This document shows, piece by piece, positions 9,912 through 17,116 of a stretch of DNA of 64,000 nt. The notes beneath the pieces were generated by a model, which ran no database searches, was not told the origin of the DNA, and saw nothing but the letters and a program-made list of their open reading frames with translations. The position numbers and the translations under genes were made by a program. Position 1 is the stretch's first letter, and each line of letters begins with the position of its first letter. Source of the stretch: Leucobacter viscericola. GTDB taxonomy: Bacteria; Actinomycetota; Actinomycetes; Actinomycetales; Microbacteriaceae. The stretch lies in the NCBI RefSeq assembly GCF_011299575.1, contig NZ_CP049863.1, positions 868,001 to 932,000 of the forward strand, in the 5' to 3' direction.

Positions 9912-11168
9912 CTAGCGATTGGCAGCCACCGGTGCCCCAATCCCAGGATCAATTTGCGTGGGGCCCGCGGCCGAGGGCCGCACGTCGAAGTCGAAGATCT
10001 CCGTGGGCAGGTACACCGTCGAACACGAGTTCGGAATGTCCACGACGCCCGAGAGCCGCCCCTCGATCGGGGCAGCGCCCAGCAGCAGGTACGCCTGCTC
10101 TGGACTGTAGCCAAACTTGGTGAGGTAGTCGATCGCGTGCAGGCAGGCGCGCTGGTATGACAGGTGCGAGTCCAGGTATTTCTGCTCACCGTCGAGCGTG
10201 ACCGAGGTACCCGAGAACGCCAACCAGTGACTGTAGTTTGGCTCGACATTGCCGGGCATGAAGATGGCGTTTTCGCTCACGCCGTAGGTCTCCATGCCGC
10301 CCTTGATGATGTCGACGCGCAGGTCAATGAACCCGCCCATTTCGATAGCACCGCAGAAGGTGATCTCGCCGTCGCCCTGCGAGAAGTGCAGATCACCCAT
10401 CGACAGGTTGGCGCCGTCGACAAACACCGGGTAGAAAACGCGGGATCCCTTCGTGAAGTTTTTGATGTCTTGGTTGCCGCCGTTCTCGCGTGGTGGTGCC
10501 GTACGAGCCGCCTCGGCGCCAACGCGCGCCCACTGGTCACGCGGCACTCCGCCCAGGATCGCGTGCTCTGCCTCGGGTGGCAGCGCGAGCGGGGGCACAC
10601 GATCCGGATCCGTAGCGATCAGAGCACCCTCGCGGTTGTTCCAGGTGGCGAGCAGGCCCTCCGAGGGTGCGGTACCCATGAGTCCAGGGTGGATGATGCC
10701 GGTGAACGAGACCCCCGGCACGTGCCGCGACGTTGCGGTTTGACCCGCAAAATCCCAGACCGCCTTATAGGCGTCGGGAAACTGCTCGGTGAGAAAGCCG
10801 CCACCGTTGTTGCGGGAGAAGATGCCGGTGTAGCCCCAGCCCTGCCCGGCAAGCGGTCCAGAGTCCTCCTGCGGAATGGGTCCAACATCGAGGATGTCGA
10901 CGATGAGCAGGTCACCAGGTTTTGCACCCTCCACTCGAAAGGGGCCGCTCAGGGTGTGCACCGTGAGCAGGGGTGCCTCAAGGATGTCTAGCGCTGAGTC
11001 ATCGTTGTGGATCGCACCATCGAACCACTCGCGGCAGTCAACGCGAAAACTTTCCCCCGGTTTGACCGTGGCCACGGGCGGAATCTCGGGGTGCCAGCGG
11101 TTGTGCCCGAGTTTCTCCTGTTCCGTAAACTTCTTCGCGGAATCGAGCGGAAAGAGGTTCTTTGGCAT
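9912..11168 (-). CDS. fmdA: Formamidase/acetamidase (FmdA/AmdA family)
   Basis: 418 residues, the usual family length. It hydrolyses formamide (or acetamide) to ammonia and the acid in the cytoplasm. Family features include GHNRWHPEIPPV near residues 19-30, LLIVDILDVGPIP near 80-92, an internal SFTGIIHPGLMGTAPS near 152-167 and the C-terminal AYLLLGAAPIEGRLSGVVD. The ATG at 11168 is chosen because AAAGGAG precedes it; codons further upstream are not family-like. The FmdB-like zinc ribbon gene lies 34 bp upstream on the same strand, forming an fmdB-fmdA pair. The product formate could feed the FdhF-like enzyme; that link is inference. Confidence 0.93.
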   Translation of the reverse strand: MPKNLFPLDSAKKFTEQEKLGHNRWHPEIPPVATVKPGESFRVDCREWFDGAIHNDDSALDILEAPLLTVHTLSGPFRVEGAKPGDLLIVDILDVGPIPQEDSGPLAGQGWGYTGIFSRNNGGGFLTEQFPDAYKAVWDFAGQTATSRHVPGVSFTGIIHPGLMGTAPSEGLLATWNNREGALIATDPDRVPPLALPPEAEHAILGGVPRDQWARVGAEAARTAPPRENGGNQDIKNFTKGSRVFYPVFVDGANLSMGDLHFSQGDGEITFCGAIEMGGFIDLRVDIIKGGMETYGVSENAIFMPGNVEPNYSHWLAFSGTSVTLDGEQKYLDSHLSYQRACLHAIDYLTKFGYSPEQAYLLLGAAPIEGRLSGVVDIPNSCSTVYLPTEIFDFDVRPSAAGPTQIDPGIGAPVAANR

Positions 11169-11202
11169 CGCGGGTACTCCTTTGATCGTGAGGGGTGGGC
11201 GC

Positions 11203-11490
11203 CTATGCCCGTGGCAGCTTCGCGTGAAGGGGGTTCTGGGTGACTCGCTGGGGTCGCGCCGATCCACGCGATGGCAAGCGGTCGACCACGGCGGGCTCGT
11301 GGGCGCTCCGCGCCGAGTGGTCGAGCAGCTGAAAAGCCGCGTTCCCCGCGGCAGACAGATGCGGTGCGGTAATCACTCGCTTCGCCAGGCCACCACAGGC
11401 TCGGCACTCGGTCGTTGTCGGCACATCCGCCATTGAAAATAGGGCGTCAAAGTGACAGCCCTCGGAGCACCGGAATGTGTAACTGGGCAT
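11203..11490 (-). CDS. fmdB: FmdB-family zinc ribbon protein
   Basis: 95 residues from the ATG at 11490 (GGAG 6 nt upstream). The zinc ribbon is built from C9 and C13 (FRCSEGC) and the CRAC pair at about 31-34, starting with MPSYTFRC. The C-terminus TQNPLHAKLPRA is typical of the actinobacterial FmdB group. FmdB was first described as a putative regulator of formamidase; the molecular role is not settled. It precedes fmdA and diverges from the TOBE regulator across about 150 bp. Confidence 0.85.
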   Translation of the reverse strand: MPSYTFRCSEGCHFDALFSMADVPTTTECRACGGLAKRVITAPHLSAAGNAAFQLLDHSARSAHEPAVVDRLPSRGSARPQRVTQNPLHAKLPRA

Positions 11491-11639
11491 TTGTGCTCCG
11501 TCCTCGCTCCGTCGCGTGCAGTACTTGACCATCTCGCCGTTGAGCTGATCGAGCACTACCTGGGACGCTATCGAGCTTCAAAAGAGAAGTCAACGATTTT
11601 TCACGGCCCTCAGGTCGGCAACTCCGCAGATGCGGCTCT

Positions 11640-12050
11640 ATGCTGATATTTATGACGCATTTCAGGATCCGTGAGGCCGCAGCCCTGGTTGGCGTGAGTA
11701 ATGACACCGTTCGCCGTTGGGTCACGGACGGGCACCTCGAGTCGTCCACCGACGCCTCGGGTCGCCAAGTGGTTTCGGGCCGCTCGTTGGCAGCCCGGGC
11801 CATCGCACTCGCGCCGTCGGTAGACGACGATGCCGTGGTGCGCCGTAGTGCCCGCAACCGCTTCACCGGTATCGTCACGGCCATCGAGATTTCTGGGCTC
11901 ATCGCTCAGGTCGAGCTGCAGTGCGGGCCGAATCGTGTTGTGTCACTCATGACCTCAGAAGCCGCGGTTGACCTCAATCTTGAGGTGGGATCCCGAGCCA
12001 CCGCGGTCGTCAAGGCCACCATGGTCATTATCGAAACTGAGCAGAGATAG
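11640..12050 (+). CDS. HTH-TOBE molybdate-responsive regulator
   Basis: 136 residues (132 if ATG 11652 is used; neither has a clear ribosome site, so a leaderless start is possible). An excisionase/MerR-like helix-turn-helix with RIREAAALVGVSNDTVRRWV occupies roughly residues 9-28, and a mono-TOBE (Mop) domain roughly 70-135. TOBE domains bind molybdate or tungstate, so it probably senses intracellular molybdate. It stands 7 bp before modA, as in many actinobacterial mod operons, and is expected to control modABC. Confidence 0.88.
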   Translation: MLIFMTHFRIREAAALVGVSNDTVRRWVTDGHLESSTDASGRQVVSGRSLAARAIALAPSVDDDAVVRRSARNRFTGIVTAIEISGLIAQVELQCGPNRVVSLMTSEAAVDLNLEVGSRATAVVKATMVIIETEQR

Positions 12051-12057
12051 GAACACA

Positions 12058-12897
12058 GTGAATCAAACGGACTTCCCCCGACACCCGGTTCGCACGATCC
12101 TGAAAACAGTCGCGCTTGCAGGAGCCGCTGCGCTCATGCTTTCGGGGTGCTCATCAGCGGCCACCCCAGATGCGAAACATCCGGAGCCTTCCGCAAGCAG
12201 CGAGCTCAGCGGCGAACTTTCCGTCTTCGCTGCCGCTTCGCTGCAGCCGGCGTTTGAGCCACTCAGTAAGGAGTTCACGAAGAAGCACCCCGGAGTGACC
12301 TTCTCCTTCAGCTTTGACGGTTCCTCGGCACTCGCCACGCAGATCTTGAGCGGAGCGCCAGCCGACGTGTTTGCTTCCGCCGACGAGGCAAATATGAAGA
12401 AGGTCGAGGAAGGCGGTTTGAACACCGGCGTTCCCACACTCTTTGCCACCAGCGAGCTTGTGATTGCGGTAGCCCCCGGAAATCCACTCGGGATCACCTC
12501 GCTCGCGGATCTCGCGAAGCCCACCAAAGACGGCGCCGATCCTACCGTGGTGATCTGCGCGGCCGAGGTTCCGTGTGGCGCAGCTTCGCACACACTTCTC
12601 GACCGAGACAAGGTCGCGCTCTCGCCCGCCAGCGAAGAGCAAAACGTGACCGCGGTGTTGACCCGGGTGCGGGAGGGAGAAGCCGATGCGGGTCTCGTCT
12701 ACGCCTCCGACGTGCAACGCTCGAACGGCGAGGTTGAGGGCATTCCGATCAAGGGTTCTGAAGACGCAGCCGGCAGCTACCTTGCAGTGCCGCTGCAGGG
12801 CTCAAAGCTGTCAGAAGAGGCCGCGGCCTTCGTCGACTTCTTGAAGTCCGAGGAAGCTCGCTCGCTACTCCTGAAGCTCGGGTTCCGAGCGCCGTGA
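12058..12897 (+). CDS. modA: Molybdate ABC transporter substrate-binding lipoprotein
   Basis: 279 residues from a GTG at 12058, 7 bp after the regulator stop and preceded by AGATAGG. A signal peptide ends in the lipobox LSGC (C31), so the protein is lipid-anchored outside the membrane. The mature part shows ModA hallmarks: LSVFAAASLQPAFEPL, then FDGSSALATQILSGAPADVF and SADEANMKK. It binds molybdate and hands it to ModB. Its stop overlaps the modB start (GTGA). Confidence 0.95.
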   Translation: MNQTDFPRHPVRTILKTVALAGAAALMLSGCSSAATPDAKHPEPSASSELSGELSVFAAASLQPAFEPLSKEFTKKHPGVTFSFSFDGSSALATQILSGAPADVFASADEANMKKVEEGGLNTGVPTLFATSELVIAVAPGNPLGITSLADLAKPTKDGADPTVVICAAEVPCGAASHTLLDRDKVALSPASEEQNVTAVLTRVREGEADAGLVYASDVQRSNGEVEGIPIKGSEDAAGSYLAVPLQGSKLSEEAAAFVDFLKSEEARSLLLKLGFRAP

Positions 12898-13699
12898 TCC
12901 GCACCACCACGCAGACCACCCTGCCGGCCACGCTCTGGGCGCCGGCAGGGTTGGCCGTTGCCGTTCTGCTGCTGCCGCTGGCCGCACTCTGTATTCGGGT
13001 CGATTGGGCCCGGGTGCCCGCAACGCTCGCCTCTCCCGAGGCGCTTGGGGCGCTCGGGCTCTCACTCTTCACAGCCAGTATTGCGACGGTGCTCTGCGTG
13101 CTGCTCGGGCTCCCACTCGCCTTCGTCATCGCGCGTGCGCCGGGCCCAATTGCAACCGCTCTGCGCGCGCTCACGACACTTCCGCTCGTGCTCCCACCGC
13201 TCGTTGGGGGCTCGCGCTGCTGTCACTACTCGGGCGGGGCGGTGTGCTCGGCGATTGGCTTGCAGAGTTCGGGATCAGGATCCCCTTCACCACCGCAGCC
13301 GTAGTGATCGCGCAGACCTTCGTGGCACTGCCGTTTTTGGTGATCGCTGTCGAGGGCGCACTGCGCAGCCTCGACAGCGGATACGAGCACGCGGCCGAGA
13401 GCCTGGGGGCACGGCCCTGGACAGTGCTGCGCCGGGTCACCCTTCCGCTGCTCGCGCCCAGTCTGACGGCAGGGGCGATCCTGTGCTTCACCCGAGCGCT
13501 CGGCGAGTTTGGGGCCACCGCCCTTTTTGCGGGGAACTCCCCCGGCACCACTCGCACCATGCCCCTCGCCATCTACACAGCGTTCAATGGGGCCGGTGTG
13601 ACCCAAGACACAGCCCTCACGCTCTCGCTACTGCTGGTTCTCGTGGCGATTGTCGCGCTCATTCTCATGCGAATACGACCGAGCGGAATCGCAGCATGA
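12894..13699 (+). pseudogene. modB: Molybdate ABC permease modB, frameshifted by one base
   Basis: The first reading frame gives about 105 residues of a good ModB N-terminus ending at TLPLVLPPLVGG. It then leaves frame, and the correct continuation (LALLSLLGRGGVLGDWLAEF onward, including EHAAESLGARPWTVLRRVTL, the EAA loop) lies in another frame up to 13699. The junction is the five-G run at 13206-13210; a sixth G restores V-G-G-L and one 268-residue permease. The remainder is well preserved and the overlaps with modA and modC are intact, so a sequencing error or a recent mutation is more likely than decay. ModB forms the membrane channel for molybdate. Confidence 0.88.
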
Positions 13700-14781
13700 G
13701 CGGGCTCGACTGCGCAGTTCAGGTGCAGCGCGGAGACTTTGAGCTCAACGCTGCTGTGCGGGCCGCACCCGGCGAGGTGCTCGCCGTGATCGGAGCGAAC
13801 GGCTCGGGCAAGTCGACGCTGCTCGGGGCCATCGCCGGCACTCACCCGATTGCTAACGGCTCGGTGCGCCTTGGTTCGCGTGTTTTGTGTTCCCGGGGAG
13901 GCCAGGCCCCCACGGTTTCGCTGCGCCGCTCGGCTCGTCGCGTGGGCTTCCTCGATCAGCGGGCCCGGCTGTTTCCTCATCTCAGCGCCCGCGCCAACAT
14001 TGCCTTCGGACCTCGGGCGCAGGGCGAAAGCCGACGCACCGCCGAGGCGACAGCCGAGGAGTGGCTGGTGCGAGTCGGACTGTCCGGTCGTGGTGATGCC
14101 AGGTCGAGCCAACTCTCCGGCGGCCAACAGCAACGAGTGGCTATTGCCCGCACGCTCGCGGCCGATCCCGCACTGCTGCTGATCGACGAGCCCTTTGCGG
14201 CGCTCGACGTAACGAGCAGCGGCGAGTTGCGAGAACTGATCGCGACGGAAGCGCGCCGCATGCAGATTCCCGTGGTGCTCGTCAGCCACGATCCAATCGA
14301 CCTGATCTCGCTTGCCTCTCGTGTTGTGGTACTTGAGGCTGGCGCGGTCACTCAGTCGGGAACAGTGGCGGAGGTACTCGGGTCACCCGAGACGCCGTTC
14401 GCAGCGGCATTCACCGGGCGCGTGCTACTGAGGGGCACTGCCTCAGATAGCGGAGTGCTGACACCTGACGCCCCGCTGCGGGAACTCCACGGGGTCGGGA
14501 AGCTACCCAGTCCCGGCACAGCGGCCAGCGCGAGTTTTGAGGCTGCGGCGGTGCGGGTGGTTCCGGATCCCGCGCCCTCATCAGCGACAGAGAATTCATG
14601 GAGCGGCACGATCAGCGCCATTTCGGCGGGGCCTGCCGGGGTACGACTCGAGTGCGCCGAGTGGCCAGGAATCTATGCGGAGCTACCGCTTTCCCGCGCC
14701 TTCGAACCGTGGATAACAGTGGGTGCGAGCGCACGCTGGGAGTTGCCCACGGAGGCAGTACGTTTTGGCACACCGCACTGA
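13696..14781 (+). CDS. modC: Molybdate ABC transporter ATP-binding protein
   Basis: 361 residues from ATG 13696, which overlaps the modB stop (ATGA). Walker A GANGSGKST is at residues 33-41, the Q-loop region FLDQRARLFPHLSAR near 86-100, the signature LSGGQQQRVAIARTLA near 135-150, and Walker B LLLIDEPFAALD near 155-166. A C-terminal TOBE domain (about 280-360) allows regulation by cytoplasmic molybdate. It powers ModAB-dependent molybdate import. An uninterrupted upstream extension of this frame over modB is not coding. Confidence 0.95.
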   Translation: MSGLDCAVQVQRGDFELNAAVRAAPGEVLAVIGANGSGKSTLLGAIAGTHPIANGSVRLGSRVLCSRGGQAPTVSLRRSARRVGFLDQRARLFPHLSARANIAFGPRAQGESRRTAEATAEEWLVRVGLSGRGDARSSQLSGGQQQRVAIARTLAADPALLLIDEPFAALDVTSSGELRELIATEARRMQIPVVLVSHDPIDLISLASRVVVLEAGAVTQSGTVAEVLGSPETPFAAAFTGRVLLRGTASDSGVLTPDAPLRELHGVGKLPSPGTAASASFEAAAVRVVPDPAPSSATENSWSGTISAISAGPAGVRLECAEWPGIYAELPLSRAFEPWITVGASARWELPTEAVRFGTPH

Positions 14782-14877
14782 TTAAAAACGGGCAGGAGCC
14801 AACGACAGCGTCGGTTCGCAGTGTTATGGTCGTGGGGCAGGCGCAAATGCGCGGCGAAACCCTCGGGAGGTGCGTGA

Positions 14878-15957
14878 GTGTCGAAGAATTCCGTTCCCAC
14901 CCCCCGGTCACGGCAACTCCCTTCGACGGGTCTCTTGGACGCCAGGCAGCGACAGCTACAAGACCTGCGCATCTCCGTGACCGACCGCTGCAACTTCCGC
15001 TGCGTCTACTGCATGCCAAAGGAATTGTTCGGGCGTGACTACCAGTTTCTCGAGCGCAGTGAGCTGCTCACCTTCGAGGAGATTGAGCGCATCGCCCGAG
15101 TCTCGGTGGGCTTGGGCGTGCGCAAGCTCCGATTGACCGGTGGTGAACCGCTGCTGCGGCGCGGCATCGAAGACCTCGTCTCCAAGCTTGCGGCGCTGCG
15201 CACTCCCGACGGCGAGCGCGTCGACCTGGCCCTCACCACAAACGGCTCGGCGTTGCCGGTCAAGGCTCAGGCTCTGCGCGAGGCCGGTCTGCAACGGGTG
15301 ACCATTTCGGTCGACTCGCTCAAAGAGGACCGTTTTCAGGCGATCAACGACGTGCGCTTCCCGCTTGCCCGGGTATTCGACGGCATCGCCGCCGCGGAAG
15401 CCGCGGGGCTCGGCCCGATCAAGATCAACGCGGTGATCAAGCGCGGCGTCAATGACGACGAGGTCCTAGCCCTCGCCGAACACTTCCGCGGCACCGGTCA
15501 CACACTGCGCTTCATCGAGTACATGGACGTTGGCACTTCAAACGGTTGGGAGATGGCCGACGTGGTGCCGTCTGCCGAAATTCTGAGCACCATCAACGCG
15601 GCACACCCCCTCGAACCGCTCACCCCCAGCCACCCGGGCGAGACCGCAAAGCGGTGGCGCTACGTCGACGGTGGCGGTGAGATCGGTGTGATCTCGAGCG
15701 TAACGGGGGCATTCTGCGGCACCTGCACCCGCGCCCGTATCTCGGTCGAGGGCAAACTCTTCACCTGCCTGTTCGCGACCGAGGGCACCGACCTGCGAGC
15801 ACTGCTCAGGGGTGGCGCAGACGACGAGGCGCTCGCCGCAGCGCTCACTGGCATCTGGAATGCCCGCGATGATCGCTACTCCGAGCTGCGCGCGCGGCTG
15901 TCTATCCCGGGCTCTCCCGCTCGCCAACGCATCGAAATGTCGTACATTGGCGGTTGA
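14878..15957 (+). CDS. moaA: GTP 3',8-cyclase MoaA
   Basis: 359 residues. A radical SAM enzyme that, with MoaC, turns GTP into cyclic pyranopterin monophosphate, the first step of molybdenum cofactor synthesis. The SAM-cluster motif CNFRCVYC gives C38, C42 and C45. The second cluster includes C280 and C283 in FCGTC and a further Cys near 297. The protein ends with the catalytic GG doublet. GTG start at 14878 follows GGGAGG at 7 nt. It is 96 bp after modC; that gap shows no recognised Moco riboswitch. Confidence 0.97.
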   Translation: MSKNSVPTPRSRQLPSTGLLDARQRQLQDLRISVTDRCNFRCVYCMPKELFGRDYQFLERSELLTFEEIERIARVSVGLGVRKLRLTGGEPLLRRGIEDLVSKLAALRTPDGERVDLALTTNGSALPVKAQALREAGLQRVTISVDSLKEDRFQAINDVRFPLARVFDGIAAAEAAGLGPIKINAVIKRGVNDDEVLALAEHFRGTGHTLRFIEYMDVGTSNGWEMADVVPSAEILSTINAAHPLEPLTPSHPGETAKRWRYVDGGGEIGVISSVTGAFCGTCTRARISVEGKLFTCLFATEGTDLRALLRGGADDEALAAALTGIWNARDDRYSELRARLSIPGSPARQRIEMSYIGG

Positions 15958-15964
15958 GCGGATC

Positions 15965-17116
15965 GTGAACCAGGGTGCCACCACCACTCGGAACCCGTTC
16001 TGGCGAATTCTCTTTTTCGCCCCCGCAGCAATCGCGCTGATCCTCGGTCTCGTTGCCGGGCTCAGACTTCTCAAGCTGTTCCCCGAGGATCAGCCCGACG
16101 TCTATACCGGGGTTCACGGCCCCCTGATGGTATTCGGGTTTATCGGCACACTTATCGCGCTCGAGCGCGCCGTTGCGATCCGCCGCTGGTGGGGTTACGC
16201 TTCGCCTGCGTTTCTTGGATCTGGCGGAATCGTGCTCGCCATCGGGCTCAATCACCGCGCCGGGCAGCTCTTGCTCACTCTTGGACTCGTTGTGTTTCTT
16301 GCGGTGTACCGAGTCATCTGGCAGCGACAGCACACCGCAGCAACCGCGATCCAAGCTCTCGGGGCCGTGGCCGCGCTGTGTGCGGTGCTGCTGTGGCTGG
16401 GTGGATCTGGTGTCCCTCAACAACTCCCGCTCATGGTGACGTTTCTAGTCTTGACCATCGCCGGTGAGCGACTCGAACTTGCACGGGCCGCGATCAAGAC
16501 TGGCCTGGCTGAGACTCTCGCGATCTGGATCGCTGGCGTAATGCTGGCCGCCGCCATCGTGCCGGTCCTCGCGCCGCTAGCTGGCCAGCCTGTGTTTGGA
16601 GCTGCGCTGATCGCTCAGGTGGCCTGGCTGTGGCGCTACGACATCGCCCGCAACACCATTCGAGGCACCGGTATCACTCGCTACATGGCATTCTGCCTAC
16701 TCAGCGGTTACATCTGGCTCGCGGTGTCGGGGCCCATCTGGGTCGGCCCCGCTTCGGCACTCTCCGGTCGCTTCTACGACGCCGCGATCCACACCGCTTT
16801 TATCGGTTTTGTGCTGTCGATGATCATGGCGCACGCGCCCGTGATTCTGCCCGCCGTGCTGCGCGTTTCGCTCCCCTATACCCCGCTCATGTACGGCCCT
16901 GCGGCGCTGCTGCAGCTGGGGCTCGCGATTCGTGTGGGCCTTGGTGATTTCTACGACATTGAGCTTGCGGTGCAAATCGGCGGCACCCTCAACGTGTTGG
17001 CAGTGATCCTGTTCGCCGCAACTGTCATTTTTGCCGCGATCCGCATGCGACGCGCTCGCGCCTCACACGCTCAAATCCAACCGCAATCGCAGAAAGTCCC
17101 CGATGCAGAGACGTAA
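15965..17116 (+). CDS. NnrS-like polytopic membrane protein
   Basis: About 383 residues from GTG 15965 (TTG 15947 is an alternative), almost entirely made of some 11-12 hydrophobic helices. Histidines sit at helix ends, as in NnrS-type haem/copper proteins: TGVHGPLMVFGFIGTLIALE (H51) and IHTAFIGFVLSMIMAHAPV near residues 275-293. Starts 7 bp after moaA and overlaps nirK by 14 bp, so it is co-expressed with the nitrite reductase. NnrS proteins are associated with NO stress and denitrification. A role in protecting from NO or serving NirK is inferred; family assignment is by pattern and context. Confidence 0.7.
   Translation: MNQGATTTRNPFWRILFFAPAAIALILGLVAGLRLLKLFPEDQPDVYTGVHGPLMVFGFIGTLIALERAVAIRRWWGYASPAFLGSGGIVLAIGLNHRAGQLLLTLGLVVFLAVYRVIWQRQHTAATAIQALGAVAALCAVLLWLGGSGVPQQLPLMVTFLVLTIAGERLELARAAIKTGLAETLAIWIAGVMLAAAIVPVLAPLAGQPVFGAALIAQVAWLWRYDIARNTIRGTGITRYMAFCLLSGYIWLAVSGPIWVGPASALSGRFYDAAIHTAFIGFVLSMIMAHAPVILPAVLRVSLPYTPLMYGPAALLQLGLAIRVGLGDFYDIELAVQIGGTLNVLAVILFAATVIFAAIRMRRARASHAQIQPQSQKVPDAET

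Noticed and set aside
13200..13215. Programmed frameshift in modB
   Set aside because: No slippery heptamer, downstream fold or stop arrangement typical of programmed shifts; error or mutation is simpler.
12958..13695. N-terminal extension of modC by about 246 codons
   Set aside because: It is the third frame of modB; real modC starts at ATG 13696 with a 4-bp overlap and proper ABC N-terminus.
14782..14877. Moco riboswitch before moaA
   Set aside because: The 96-bp leader shows no long multi-stem fold matching the known Moco motif.
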